Counted from the first letter of the stretch, positions 16,280 through 25,868 are shown. The stretch: 64,000 nucleotides of DNA from Pseudomonas sp. URMO17WK12:I2 (GCF_003253735.1 NZ_QKYW01000013.1:28286-92285); one strand, 5' to 3'. The notes: generated from the letters alone by a model not told the origin. Translations and numbers: made by a program.

Positions 16280-17980
16280 TTAGCGCGTGAGCTGTACCGC
16301 GCTGTTTCCGATACCGCGCGGATCGCTGGCCGCTTCGACCTGGCCGCTCACCTTGTTCCAGCGCAGCACCTGCCCGTTGCCGTATTCGCGTTCCACGTTC
16401 TTGAGCGCATAGCCTCGCGCCTGCAGCTCGGCGACCTGGGCGGCGCTGAAGGCCTGCGGCTCGTGCTCGATGACATCCGGCAGGTACTGGTGATGGTAGC
16501 GCGACACCGCAGGCCAGCTGGCGATGGGCCGACCGTCCAGGTACTGCAGGATCGACAGCAGCACCATGCTCGGGATGCGGCTGCCGCCAGGGGTACCGAA
16601 GCTGGTGAATTCGCTCGGGCTGTCGATGAAGGTCGGGCTCATGCTCGACAGCGGGCGTTTGCCGGCGGCGATGGCGTTGGCCTGGCTGCCGGAGAGGCCA
16701 TAGGCGTTGGCACCTGTCAGGTCGGCGGCGAAATCGTCCATCTCGTCGTTGAGCACCACACCGGTACCCGGCACCGTGAAGGCGGCGCCGAACGGCAGGT
16801 TGATCGACAGCGTGGCACTTACCGCGTTGCCATCGGCGTCGAGTACCGTGAAGTGAGTGGTGTGATCGCCCTCCTTCCAGGGCTCGGCCGGACGCAGTTC
16901 GCTGCTCGGCGTGGCGCGCTGCGGGTCGATGCTGGCGCTCAGGCTTTTCAGGTAATCCGGATTGAGCAGGCGAGCAGCCGGATTCTCGACGAAGTCCGGA
17001 TCACCCAACTGGCCACGATCGCGATAGGCCCGGCGCAGGGTTTCCACCACCAGATGGGTGCGCTGCACCGGGTCGGCCTCGCGCCAGGGCAGCTGCTGCA
17101 GCATCAACAGGCTCTGGGCCAGGGCCACGCCACCGGCCGAAGGCGGCGGTGCGCTGATCAGCTCGCGGCCTTCGGCCAGCGGTACGCGAATCGGTTGGCG
17201 CGTTACGGTGCTGTAGTCAGCCAGATCCTGCAGTGTCCAGATGCCGCCAGCGGCACGCACGCCGGCGACCAGGCGCTCTGCTAAAGGGCCGGCATAGAAG
17301 CCGTCACGACCGTGATTGGCCAGCTTCAGCAGGGTATCGGCCAGCTCCGGCTGGCGCAGCAGCGTGCCTTCTTCTGGCACCGCGCCATCAACGAGAAACA
17401 GCCGCGCGGTTTCCGCGTCGTCGCGCATCGCGGTCAGGCGCATTGAAGCGCGATCGCGGTAGACACGGTCGACCGGGAAACCTTCACGGGCCAGGCGGAT
17501 GGCCGGCGCCAGGCTGTCGCGCAGGGGCAGGCGACCGTGCTGCTCGGCCAATTCGACCAGCGCGGCGGGCAGGCCTGGGATGGCAGCAGCGAGTGCGCCA
17601 TCGCGGGACAACGCCGGCTGCACCTGGCCGTTGCGGCGATAGAGATCGGCGTGGGCGGCGCCCGGCGCACGTTCGCGGGCGTCGAGAAAATCGTAGCGGG
17701 CGTCGGCGCTGCGCAGCAGGAAGAAACCGCCGCCACCCAGGCCGGAGCCGTAGGGCTCGACCACGGCCAATGCGGCGCTGATGGCCACGGCAGCGTCGAA
17801 GGCATTACCGCCCAGCGCCAGGGTTTCCTTGCCAGCGACCGTGGCAGCCGGGTGAGCGCTGGCGATGGCGCTGCTGCCGGGGCGTTCGACGGCCTGCAGG
17901 CCGAGGCTGAGCAGCAGAAGCAGCGCGCCGGACAGGGCGCGCAGGGAATACAAGCCGCGAAGAGGGCGGCGCACTATCAC
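16280..17980 (-). CDS. ggt: Gamma-glutamyltranspeptidase precursor
   Basis: 566 aa. Periplasmic Ntn-hydrolase that cleaves gamma-glutamyl bonds (for example glutathione) and transfers the glutamyl group. It has a signal peptide or anchor (about 10-30), the substrate region ALGGNAFDAAVAISAALAVVEP and GSGLGGGGFFLL, and the autocleavage site before the catalytic Thr in EGDHTTHFTVLDADGNAVS (about residue 370). The stop of the upstream ferredoxin overlaps its start by 4 bases, so both are probably co-transcribed. Confidence 0.94.
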   Translation of the reverse strand: MIVRRPLRGLYSLRALSGALLLLLSLGLQAVERPGSSAIASAHPAATVAGKETLALGGNAFDAAVAISAALAVVEPYGSGLGGGGFFLLRSADARYDFLDARERAPGAAHADLYRRNGQVQPALSRDGALAAAIPGLPAALVELAEQHGRLPLRDSLAPAIRLAREGFPVDRVYRDRASMRLTAMRDDAETARLFLVDGAVPEEGTLLRQPELADTLLKLANHGRDGFYAGPLAERLVAGVRAAGGIWTLQDLADYSTVTRQPIRVPLAEGRELISAPPPSAGGVALAQSLLMLQQLPWREADPVQRTHLVVETLRRAYRDRGQLGDPDFVENPAARLLNPDYLKSLSASIDPQRATPSSELRPAEPWKEGDHTTHFTVLDADGNAVSATLSINLPFGAAFTVPGTGVVLNDEMDDFAADLTGANAYGLSGSQANAIAAGKRPLSSMSPTFIDSPSEFTSFGTPGGSRIPSMVLLSILQYLDGRPIASWPAVSRYHHQYLPDVIEHEPQAFSAAQVAELQARGYALKNVEREYGNGQVLRWNKVSGQVEAASDPRGIGNSAVQLTR

Positions 17981-18228
17981 GCCTTGCCGGTCAGCACTTT
18001 GTACTTGGCCAGCAACTGCTCCTTGCTCTCGACGTTGTTCTCGTCGAGGGGGATGCAGTCAACCGGGCAGACCTGCTGGCACTGTGGTTCGTCGTAGTGG
18101 CCCACGCATTCGGTACACAGGTTGGGATCGATCACGTAGATCTCCTCACCCTGGGAAATCGCCGCGTTCGGGCACTCTGGTTCGCAGACGTCGCAGTTGA
18201 TGCAATCGTCGGTAATGATCAGGGACAT
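17977..18228 (-). CDS. 2[4Fe-4S] ferredoxin, YfhL type
   Basis: 83 aa electron carrier. It has two cysteine clusters: CINCDVCEPECP and CTECVGHYDEPQCQQVCPVDC, the second with the extended spacing typical of the Azotobacter/YfhL-type bacterial ferredoxins. The ATG at 18228 (MSLIITDDC) is preferred over an upstream TTG because the AGGAG site is 10 bases before it. Overlaps ggt. A homologue (fdx1) next to coaD is known from P. aeruginosa. Confidence 0.95.
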   Translation of the reverse strand: MSLIITDDCINCDVCEPECPNAAISQGEEIYVIDPNLCTECVGHYDEPQCQQVCPVDCIPLDENNVESKEQLLAKYKVLTGKA

Positions 18229-18356
18229 GAAAGGCAAGCTCCTGCCGGGCCATCGGCCGCGACACAGTCGAACGTATGGCCGCGATTGTGCCGCATTGTC
18301 GCTGCCAGCGCACGCCCGGGCGCCGTATGGCGCTCAAGCATGCAAACGTTGCCGGG

Positions 18357-18839
18357 TCAGCGCGCCTTGAAGCGCTCGGTCAGTGCGTCGGCCACGGCCG
18401 GGTGCACGAACTTGCTGATATCGCCGCCCAGGTTGGCGATTTCCCGTACCAGGGTCGAGGAAATGAACGAGTACTTTTCCGACGGGGTGAGGAACAGGCT
18501 TTCCAGCTCCGGCGCTAGTTGACGGTTCATGTTGGCCAGCTGGAATTCGTACTCGAAATCCGAGACGGCGCGCAGGCCGCGCAGCAGCACGTTGGCGCCC
18601 TGTTCCTTGGCGAACGAGGCGAGCAGCGTGGAAAAGCCGATCACTTCGACGTTAGGCAGGTGCTTGGTGACTTCCCGAGCCAGCTCCACGCGTTGCTCGA
18701 GGGAGAACAGCGGGTTCTTCTTCGGACTGGCGGCGACCGCGATGACCACGCTGTCGAACAGGCGCGCGGCGCGCTCGACCAGATCGCCATGCCCCTTGGT
18801 AATGGGGTCGAAGGTGCCTGGGTATAACACTCGATTCAT
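18357..18839 (-). CDS. coaD: Phosphopantetheine adenylyltransferase
   Basis: 160 aa. Catalyses the fourth step of coenzyme A synthesis, joining 4'-phosphopantetheine with ATP to form dephospho-CoA. The nucleotidyltransferase motif TFDPITKGHGDL (T/HxGH) lies at the N-terminus and FISSTLVREIA near the end. The length is typical. It is separated from the ferredoxin by 128 bases without a clear hairpin. Confidence 0.97.
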   Translation of the reverse strand: MNRVLYPGTFDPITKGHGDLVERAARLFDSVVIAVAASPKKNPLFSLEQRVELAREVTKHLPNVEVIGFSTLLASFAKEQGANVLLRGLRAVSDFEYEFQLANMNRQLAPELESLFLTPSEKYSFISSTLVREIANLGGDISKFVHPAVADALTERFKAR

Positions 18840-18951
18840 CGTGACGTCCTGGCAGGCGCGTTAGGGAGTCGGATGGTAGCGCAGCACGCCGGGGTGGGCC
18901 AAGTCGACGGTCCGTTCGGGAGTCGGATGTGGGCGTTAATCGCGCCGCCGC

Positions 18952-20373
18952 TCAACGGATGAACAGCTTGTAGACCAGTTTCTGCAGCGCCTTGCCATAA
19001 GGGGGATAAATCAGCCGGGCAGGGTTGAAGCGCTGCTTGATCAGTACCCCCTTGGCCTTGCTGAAGGTGAGAAAACCCTCGTGGCCGTGGTAATGGCCCA
19101 TGCCCGAGGCGCCAACGCCGCCGAAGGGCATGTCGTCCTGCGCCACGTGCATCAGCGTGTCGTTCAGGCATACGCCACCGGAGTGACTGTGGTGCAGCAC
19201 ATGCTGCTGCTCGCTGCGGTCGTAGCCGAAATAGTAGAGGGCCAGCGGCCGTGGCCGAGCGGCGATATAAGCCAGGGCGTCGCTCAGTCGCTCATAGGGA
19301 ACGACAGGTAGCAGGGGCCCGAAGATCTCATCCTGCATGACGCGCATGCTGTCATCGACATTCAGCAGCAGGGTCTGCGACATACGCCGCTCAGCACCTG
19401 CGGTGGTCAGGGCAATGACTGTCGCGCCCTTGTCACGGGCATCGTCCAGGTAATCACTCAGGCGCTGGTGCTGGCGAGTGTTGATGATGCTGGTGTAGTC
19501 CGGATTGCCGTCGACCTGTGGGTAGAGGCGTTGCACCGCCTGGCGATAAGCCTCCACGAACCCCTCCACCCGATCATGGGGGACCAGAACGTAGTCGGGT
19601 GCCACGCAGGTTTGCCCGGCATTCAGGGTCTTGCCGAAGGCAATACGCTCGGCTGCATGGTTCAGCGGCACATCGGCCGACACGATCGCGGGGGATTTAC
19701 CGCCCAATTCCAGCGTCACCGGCGTGAGGTTCTCCGCCGCCGCGCGCATCACGTGGCGGCCGATGCTGGTGGCACCGGTGAACAGCAAATGGTCGAAAGG
19801 CAGCTTCGCGAAGGCCATGCCCACCTCGGCTTCGCCCTGTACCACGCTGACCCACTCTGCCGGGAATACCGTTGCCAGCAGCGCCTGGAGACGTTGCGAT
19901 GTCCGGGGCGTGGCTTCGCTGAGCTTGAGCATCACCCGGTTGCCGGCTGCCAGTGCGCCGACAAGGGGGGCAATGGCCAGAAACAGCGGGTAGTTCCACG
20001 GCACGATGATGCCGACCACGCCGAGCGGCTGGTAGATCACCCGGGCCGAAGCCGGCATGAACGGCAGGCCGACATGCCGCCGCGACGGTTTCATCCAGCG
20101 GCGCAGGTATTTGCGTGTATAGCGGATGCCCTGCACGGTGGGCAGCATCTCCGCGAGCAGGGTTTCGTCGGCGCTGCGGTTGCCGAAATCCTCGCTGATG
20201 CAGCGGATCAGCTCGTCCTGCTCGCTGAGTAGGGCGGCCTTGAGGCTGTCGAGCCAGGCGATGCGCTGCTCGGCCGACGGCATCGGGTTGGCCATGAAGG
20301 CCTCGCGCTGGGCATGGAAACACTGTTTCAGTGCTGTGATGGCCTGCTCGTGCGGGCCTGGAGGGGTGAGCAT
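18952..20373 (-). CDS. Coniferyl aldehyde dehydrogenase-type ALDH
   Basis: 473 aa NAD(P)-dependent aldehyde dehydrogenase resembling coniferyl aldehyde dehydrogenase (CalB) of Pseudomonas. Motifs: VPWNYPLFLA, the cofactor loop FTGATSIGRHVM, catalytic Glu in TLELGGKSPAIV and catalytic Cys in NAGQTCVAPDY. The C-terminus is hydrophobic and basic (LIYPPYGKALQKLVYKLFIR), which could associate with membranes. The ATG at 20373 has AAGGA 7 bases upstream; a GTG five codons earlier is less likely. Substrate is inferred from similarity only. Confidence 0.88.
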   Translation of the reverse strand: MLTPPGPHEQAITALKQCFHAQREAFMANPMPSAEQRIAWLDSLKAALLSEQDELIRCISEDFGNRSADETLLAEMLPTVQGIRYTRKYLRRWMKPSRRHVGLPFMPASARVIYQPLGVVGIIVPWNYPLFLAIAPLVGALAAGNRVMLKLSEATPRTSQRLQALLATVFPAEWVSVVQGEAEVGMAFAKLPFDHLLFTGATSIGRHVMRAAAENLTPVTLELGGKSPAIVSADVPLNHAAERIAFGKTLNAGQTCVAPDYVLVPHDRVEGFVEAYRQAVQRLYPQVDGNPDYTSIINTRQHQRLSDYLDDARDKGATVIALTTAGAERRMSQTLLLNVDDSMRVMQDEIFGPLLPVVPYERLSDALAYIAARPRPLALYYFGYDRSEQQHVLHHSHSGGVCLNDTLMHVAQDDMPFGGVGASGMGHYHGHEGFLTFSKAKGVLIKQRFNPARLIYPPYGKALQKLVYKLFIR

Positions 20374-20597
20374 GCCGCTGTCCTTCACGAACTCACTGGG
20401 AGCTGCTGTATACCGCGTTCAATCGCGGGTAGCCATGCGGTATTTGTTTTGCCAGGTGAAAGCCGGTGGTTGGTCGTGGAGGTTTGAAGATCCGCTCATG
20501 GCGCGCCGGTATCCGCGCGCAGGTGCAGGCGTCAAACAGGCTACGGCGCAGCCGCTTGGCATCACCGAGGATCAGGCGTGCCGCTGACTGGTCCTGC

Positions 20598-21605
20598 TCA
20601 GGTCGCGAGCCCTGCCAGCCACGCCGGGATACGTCTTTCCAGGTAATAGCCGGGCCGGCGTGGCGAGCCGTCGACGAAGCCGACGTGGCCGCCCTGGGCA
20701 TGCAGCTCGAAGGTGATGCAGGGCGCGAGTTCAGCGGCCTCGGGCAGGCTGTGGGGGTAGACGAACGGGTCGTCGCTGGCCTGGATCATCAGCGTCGGCG
20801 TCTGAATGCGACCCAGGTAATACCGGCTCGACGAGCGGCGATAGTAGTCGTCAGCGTTTTCGAAGCCATGCAGCGGTGCGGTGATGCGGCCGTCGAAATC
20901 CCAGAATGTCCGCATGCCATCCAGCGGCCCCAGTTTTTCCAGAATGGACAGCCGGTCGGCTTGGCCCTGATGGGCGAACAGGCGCTGCTTGTCCTTCACG
21001 TAGGCCACCATGGCGCGCATGAAGTGCGCCTGGTAGACCCGCGAGAAGCCGACGCCGATGCGGTCTGCACACTGATCCAGGCGAAAGGGCACCGACACCG
21101 CAGCGGCGCCTTGCAGCCCGCTGTCGGCGCCGGTTTCTCCCAGGTACTTAAGCAGCACGTTGCCACCCAGCGAATAGCCCACCGCATAAAGCGGTGCGAG
21201 GGGATGCCTGGCCTGAAGGTGGCGGATGGTTTCGGCGAGGTCTTCGCTGGCGCCGGAGTGGTAGCCGCGCGGTAGCAGGTTGGGCTCACCCGAGCAGCCG
21301 CGCCAGTTGAGCGCCACGCTGGCCCAGCCCTGGGCAGCCAGTCGGCGTTGCAGGCCGAGCACGTAATGGGAGCTGGAGGAGCCGGTCAGGCCATGCAGCA
21401 CCAGCACCAGAGGGGCGTGGGCGTCGTGGGGGCCATGCCAGTCGAGGTCGAGAAAGTCGCCGTCTTCCAGCCACAGGCGCTCGCGCTGGCGCTCGAGCAC
21501 CGGCGCGCGTCGGCACAGCGAGCCCCACAGGGTCTGCAGGTGAGGGCCGGGCAGCCACCAGGCAGCCGTGAAGAGAGACAGGCCGTTCATCTGTTGGGCC
21601 GTCAC
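20598..21605 (-). CDS. Alpha/beta-fold hydrolase, YheT family
   Basis: 335 aa. The N-terminal WWLPGPHLQTLW segment and HGLTGSSSSHYVLGL are typical of the YheT group of probable esterases. Catalytic residues: Ser in VGYSLGGNVLLKY, Asp near ASDDPFVYP, His in QGGHVGFVDG. The GTG start at 21605 lies 5 bases after the stop of the SUKH gene, suggesting coupling; an ATG five codons later (MNGLSL) is an alternative. No good ribosome site separates the options. Confidence 0.88.
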   Translation of the reverse strand: MTAQQMNGLSLFTAAWWLPGPHLQTLWGSLCRRAPVLERQRERLWLEDGDFLDLDWHGPHDAHAPLVLVLHGLTGSSSSHYVLGLQRRLAAQGWASVALNWRGCSGEPNLLPRGYHSGASEDLAETIRHLQARHPLAPLYAVGYSLGGNVLLKYLGETGADSGLQGAAAVSVPFRLDQCADRIGVGFSRVYQAHFMRAMVAYVKDKQRLFAHQGQADRLSILEKLGPLDGMRTFWDFDGRITAPLHGFENADDYYRRSSSRYYLGRIQTPTLMIQASDDPFVYPHSLPEAAELAPCITFELHAQGGHVGFVDGSPRRPGYYLERRIPAWLAGLAT

Positions 21606-21610
21606 ACTGA

Positions 21611-22177
21611 CTACCAGCCGAACTCGTCAGCCAGCGATTGCGCGGCAGATTGGCTGCCCAGCAAGGGAACCAGCGCGTCGATCAGCCGTTCGCGGTGCCG
21701 TGGGTTGACGCTGTAGTCGTCGAGAAAGATATCCTCACCGGCACTGTTCCAGACGGCGTCGAATGTGGCGAGGCAGGCGATCATCTGTTCCAGGTCGTCG
21801 AATATTGGTGCAGGTTGCCAGTTGCCGCCACCATGGCGGTCGTGCAGCACCTTGCCGCTACTTATCTCAAAGATGAACGGGTCGCCACCCTGGTCGGCAA
21901 CTACCAGCCAGTCGTCGTGCCAGTCGGTCAGGCGCTCACCGCTGATGCCATGCCAGCGGTAGCCGGCCTGCATGCGCCATAGGCGGTCCAGAGCCGGGAT
22001 GAAGAACGAATTGCCGGCGGTGGCCAGGTTGCAATTATCGGGACCGATGTCGCGGTAGAACCTGGCGATATCGGCAGGCAGGGGAATTTCGCCCTGCCAG
22101 TCGGAAGCCTCTTGTGCGCGCAGGTCCAGGCCCTGCTCAATCAGCGCGCTGCGCAAGGCCAGGGTGGGCTCAGGCAT
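21611..22177 (-). CDS. SMI1/KNR4 (SUKH) family protein
   Basis: 188 aa. Sequence such as IPLPADIARFYRDIGPDN, DWLVVADQGGDPFIFEISSGKVLHDRHGG and FDDLEQMIACLATF fits the SUKH superfamily. Members include immunity proteins of toxin systems as well as housekeeping proteins. No toxin gene lies nearby; it is embedded between rsmD and yheT, overlapping rsmD by 8 bases. The open frame runs 46 codons further upstream inside rsmD, but the ATG at 22177 gives the expected start. Confidence 0.78.
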   Translation of the reverse strand: MPEPTLALRSALIEQGLDLRAQEASDWQGEIPLPADIARFYRDIGPDNCNLATAGNSFFIPALDRLWRMQAGYRWHGISGERLTDWHDDWLVVADQGGDPFIFEISSGKVLHDRHGGGNWQPAPIFDDLEQMIACLATFDAVWNSAGEDIFLDDYSVNPRHRERLIDALVPLLGSQSAAQSLADEFGW

Positions 22178-22775
22178 CGCGGCGCTCCCACAGTGCGTAA
22201 TGCACCTGCCCGGCCTTCTGCTCACGGTGCAGGCGCCAGTTGCCGGGCATGCCGAGGCTCGATGGCGCTTGCTCGCTTTCGGTGTAGACCCAGGCATCGG
22301 CGGCCAGCCAGCCACGCTCTTCCAGCAGCATACAGGCGGGCAGCAGCAGGTCCTGGCTGAACGGTGGGTCGAGGAACACCAGGTCGAACGGCGTGGCCGG
22401 CTGGCTCTTCAGGTAGGCGAGGGCATCGCTCTGCAGCACCTGACCGTTGTCACAGCGCAGAGTCGTCAGATGGCCGCGCAGGCTGGCCACGGCCGCCGGG
22501 TTGAGGTCCAGGGCAAGGGCGCTGCCGGCGCCGCGCGACAGCGCTTCGAGAAACAGCGCGCCGCTGCCGGCAAAGGGGTCGAGCACCTTGGCGGCTTCGA
22601 CGTAAGGCGCGAGCCAGTTGAACAGGGTTTCGCGCACGCGGTTGGGCGTTGGCCGCAAACCATGGGCCATCGGGAAGCTGAACTGGCGGCTGCGCCATTG
22701 GCCAGCAATGATGCGCAGCTGCCCGTCGCCACCATGGGCGACGGGCGCTTTGCCGGAGGTCGGTCGTCTGGCCAT
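22170..22775 (-). CDS. rsmD: 16S rRNA (guanine-966 N2)-methyltransferase RsmD
   Basis: 201 aa. Methylates G966 of 16S rRNA in the 30S subunit. It shows ITGQWRSR-like N-terminal sequence (IIAGQWRSRQFSFP), RPTPNRVRETLFNWL, SAM motif VLDPFAGSGALFLEALSRG, and catalytic FDLVFLDPPF. Its ATG overlaps the stop of the preceding M16 gene by one base (TGATG), so it is translated as part of the M16-M16-rsmD operon. Confidence 0.95.
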   Translation of the reverse strand: MARRPTSGKAPVAHGGDGQLRIIAGQWRSRQFSFPMAHGLRPTPNRVRETLFNWLAPYVEAAKVLDPFAGSGALFLEALSRGAGSALALDLNPAAVASLRGHLTTLRCDNGQVLQSDALAYLKSQPATPFDLVFLDPPFSQDLLLPACMLLEERGWLAADAWVYTESEQAPSSLGMPGNWRLHREQKAGQVHYALWERRDA

Positions 22776-24265
22776 CAGTGCTCCGGTACCGCAGCGGGCT
22801 GTTCAGCCGGTTTGTCGGTGGGCGGTGGCAGTTCCTTCTGCTCGACCGTCGGCCCGGCACTGACGATCACCAGGGCCTCGGGATCGAGGTGTTTGGCCAT
22901 GGCGGCCTTGACCTGCTCGACGCTGAGCGCCTGCACCTGGCCCATGAAGTCTTCCAGGTAGCTCAGCGGCAGGTCATAGAAGCCAATGGCGCCGAGCTGG
23001 CCGACGATGGCCGCGTTGCTGGCCGTGGACAGCGGGAAGCTGCCGGCCATTTCGCGTTTGGCGGCGTCCAGCTCCTGCTGGGTGGGGCCATTGGCGATGA
23101 AGTCCCGCAGTAGGTCCTTGACCAGTCGCAGGGTGCCTTCGCTGAGCTCGGCGCGGGTCTGCAGGTTGATCATGAACGGGCCGCGCGCCTGCATGCCGGT
23201 GAAGCCGGAATACACGCCATAGGTCAGCCCGCGTTTCTCGCGCACTTCGGTCATCAGCCGGGTGCCGAAGCCGCCGCCGCCGAATACCTGGTTGCCGAGG
23301 TACAGCGCCGCGTAGTCCGGGTCTTCACGGGTGATGCCGAGCTGGGCGATCAGCAGATGGGTCTGGTTGGACGGAAACTCGATATGGGTCAAACCAGGCT
23401 TGGGCGCCTCGGGCTCGACGGTCTTCGCCAGTGCCGGGCCCTTCGGCAGCGCGGCGGAGACCTCGGCGGCCATGGCTTCGGCCTCCTCGCGGGACAGGTC
23501 GCCGACCACGGCGATCACCGCGTTGCCAGCGGCGTAGGCCTTGGCATGGAAAGCCTGCAGCTGTTCGCGGCTGATGCCGGGAACCGACTGCGCGGTACCT
23601 TCGCTGGGGTGGCCGTAGGGGTGCTTGCCATACAGGCGCTCGAACAGCTCGAGGCTGGCCAGCTTGCCCGGGTTCTGCTTCTGGAATTCGAAGCCGGCAA
23701 GGATCTGGTTCTTGATGCGCGCCAGGGAATCTGCCGGAAAGGTCGGTTGGCCGATTACCTGCTCGAACAGCTTCAGGGCCGGTTCGCGCTGTTCGGCGGC
23801 GCTGAGGCTGCGCAGGCTGGTGATCGCCATGTCACGGTAGGCGCCATTGCCGAACTCGGCACCCAGGCTCTCGAAGCCGGCGGCGATGGCGCCGACGTCC
23901 TTGCCGGGCACGCCTTCGTTGAGCATCGCATTGGTCAGCATCGCCAAGCCCGCTACGCCGTCGTCCTGGCTGCTGCCGGCGGCATAGGTCAGGCGCAGGT
24001 CGAACATCGGCAGCTCGCGGGCTTCGACGAACAGCACCTTGGCGCCCTCGGCGGTCTGCCAGCTCTGGATGTCCAGTTTGCGGCGGGCCGGTTCCTTGCC
24101 GTCCAACTCGGCCAGCGACTGCAACTGGCTGTCGTCGGCTTGTGTGGCCTGCTCAGCGGGCGCGGCGGCATCCGGCGCGCGTTTGACGGTAAAGGCCAGA
24201 GCCGCCAGCAGGGCGATCAGGAACAAGCCCAGCAGGGCATAGCGCGGGCCGTTGCGCTTACTCAT
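22775..24265 (-). CDS. M16 family zinc-protease-like protein, non-catalytic partner
   Basis: 496 aa. It has an N-terminal membrane anchor or signal (about 10-28), then two M16 domains. The zinc motif HxxEH is absent; the matching place reads LAMLTNAMLNEG. The C-terminal domain keeps the R/Y region VREKRGLTYGVYSGF. Such inactive partners pair with a catalytic M16 subunit, here encoded directly upstream (8-base overlap). The tail is Pro-rich (PPPTDKPAEQPAAVPEH). The ATG at 24265 has an AGGAG site. Confidence 0.9.
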   Translation of the reverse strand: MSKRNGPRYALLGLFLIALLAALAFTVKRAPDAAAPAEQATQADDSQLQSLAELDGKEPARRKLDIQSWQTAEGAKVLFVEARELPMFDLRLTYAAGSSQDDGVAGLAMLTNAMLNEGVPGKDVGAIAAGFESLGAEFGNGAYRDMAITSLRSLSAAEQREPALKLFEQVIGQPTFPADSLARIKNQILAGFEFQKQNPGKLASLELFERLYGKHPYGHPSEGTAQSVPGISREQLQAFHAKAYAAGNAVIAVVGDLSREEAEAMAAEVSAALPKGPALAKTVEPEAPKPGLTHIEFPSNQTHLLIAQLGITREDPDYAALYLGNQVFGGGGFGTRLMTEVREKRGLTYGVYSGFTGMQARGPFMINLQTRAELSEGTLRLVKDLLRDFIANGPTQQELDAAKREMAGSFPLSTASNAAIVGQLGAIGFYDLPLSYLEDFMGQVQALSVEQVKAAMAKHLDPEALVIVSAGPTVEQKELPPPTDKPAEQPAAVPEH

Positions 24266-25616
24266 CGCGCTTCTCCTCAGGCAGAACATGGGCGACGCTG
24301 AGGCGATCGCGGGTGAAATAGGTCTTGGCGGCGTTCTGGATGTCGGCCGGGGTCACAGCCTCCAGTTCGGCGAGTTCCTGGTCGATCAGCTTCCAGGACA
24401 GGCCGACGGTTTCCAGCTGGCCGATAGCCGTCGCCTGGCTGCTGATCGAGTCGCGGTCATAGACCAGCTCGGCGATCAGTTGGGCGCGTACGCGGGCCAG
24501 CTCTTCGGCCGAGGGTGCGGTGCTCTGCAGGTCCTGCAGTTCGCGCCAGATACCCGCTTCGGTCTGCTCCAGGGTCTTGCCGGTCTGCACGTTGGGCGTG
24601 GCCGAGATCGTGAACAGGCTGTCGCCGCGGGTGTAGCCGTTGTACCAGGCGCCGGCACCGGAGACCAATTCCTCGCCGCGCTCCAGGCGGGTGGCCAGGC
24701 GTGCGCTGTAGCCGCCATCGAGCAGGGCGGCGATCAGGCGCAGGGCATGCACGTCACGCGGGTTCTTGGCGGTGGCCAGGCCCGGTACGTTGAAGCCCAT
24801 CATCAGGCTCGGCAGCTGGGTCTTCAGGTGCAGGGTGATCTGCCGCTCGCCGGGCTCTGCCAGCTCCAGCGGAATTTTCGCAGCCGGCACGTCGCGTTTG
24901 GAGATCGCGCCGAAGTAGCGTTGGGCCAGGGCTTTCACGCCATCGGCGGTGACGTCGCCGACCACTACCAGGGTGGCGTTGTTGGGCACGTACCAGGTTT
25001 CGTACCAGTGACGCAGTTCCTGCACGCTCATGCGGTCCAGGTCGGCCATCCAGCCGATGGTCGGAATGCTGTAGCCACTGGCAGGGTAGGCCATGGCCTT
25101 GAAGCGCTCGTAGGCCAGGCCCGAGGGCTTGTCATCGGTGCGCAGGCGGCGCTCTTCCTTGATCACCTCGATCTCGCGCGCGAACTCTTCCGGTGGCAGG
25201 CGCAGGCTGGCCAGGCGGTCGGCTTCCAGCTCGAAGGCCACGCCCAGGCGGTCGGCGGCCAGCACCTGGTAATAGGCGGTGTAGTCGTCGCTGGTGAAGG
25301 CGTTCTCTTCGGCGCCGAGGTCGCGCAGCACCCGCGAGGCTTCGCCGGGGCCGAGCTTGCGGCTGCCCTTGAACATCATGTGTTCCAGGGCGTGGGACAG
25401 GCCGGTCTGGCCGGCGGTCTCGTAGCTGGAGCCGACCTTGTACCAGATCTGCGAGACCACCACGGGGGCGCGGTGGTCTTCGCGGACGATGACCTTGAGG
25501 CCGTTATCCAGGGTGAATTCGTGGGTGGGTTGCGGTGCCGCGGCCTGCGCCCCGAAGGGCAGGGCACAGACGGCCAGTAGCAGGCCGGCGAGATGGCGGG
25601 CAAGTGAACTGGACAA
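24258..25616 (-). CDS. M16 family zinc metallopeptidase, catalytic subunit, TTG start
   Basis: 452 aa. Periplasmic protease with the inverted zinc motif HALEH in GLSHALEHMMFKG and the distal Glu in the ENAFTSDDYTAYYQ-EADRLASL region. The C-terminal domain is also M16. The TTG at 25616 is chosen because a strong GAGGAGAGAGG ribosome site lies just before it and it gives a clean signal peptide (SSSLARHLAGLLLAVCALPF...AQA). The frame is open 51 codons further but those residues are not signal-like. First gene of the M16-M16-rsmD-SUKH-yheT run; divergent from ftsY. Confidence 0.9.
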   Translation of the reverse strand: MSSSLARHLAGLLLAVCALPFGAQAAAPQPTHEFTLDNGLKVIVREDHRAPVVVSQIWYKVGSSYETAGQTGLSHALEHMMFKGSRKLGPGEASRVLRDLGAEENAFTSDDYTAYYQVLAADRLGVAFELEADRLASLRLPPEEFAREIEVIKEERRLRTDDKPSGLAYERFKAMAYPASGYSIPTIGWMADLDRMSVQELRHWYETWYVPNNATLVVVGDVTADGVKALAQRYFGAISKRDVPAAKIPLELAEPGERQITLHLKTQLPSLMMGFNVPGLATAKNPRDVHALRLIAALLDGGYSARLATRLERGEELVSGAGAWYNGYTRGDSLFTISATPNVQTGKTLEQTEAGIWRELQDLQSTAPSAEELARVRAQLIAELVYDRDSISSQATAIGQLETVGLSWKLIDQELAELEAVTPADIQNAAKTYFTRDRLSVAHVLPEEKRDE

Positions 25617-25868
25617 ACCTCTCTCCTCGTTGAACCACGCCGGGCGTGGGATTGCGGTCGGGTATGAGCGCGGTGCAGCGTCGCCGAGCAGGCCGTCAGT
25701 GCGGTCGCGTGGCTTAGCCGTGGCGGCTGCGGAGGTGCTAGGATACGCATCCGTTTTAACGGCGACCACGTCTATGCGGTGGCAGTCTGCGATTAGCCAT
25801 CTGCAAGCCCCTCAGCCCATCCGTGCAGGGGCGCCATGGCGTTCGCCCCAGTGAGATAGCCGTCCTCC

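Noticed and set aside
20393..20701. Minus-strand frame between the aldehyde dehydrogenase and the YheT gene
   Set aside because: It overlaps the end of the YheT gene, has no domain and no ribosome site. The 224-base gap from 20374 to 20597 seems non-coding.
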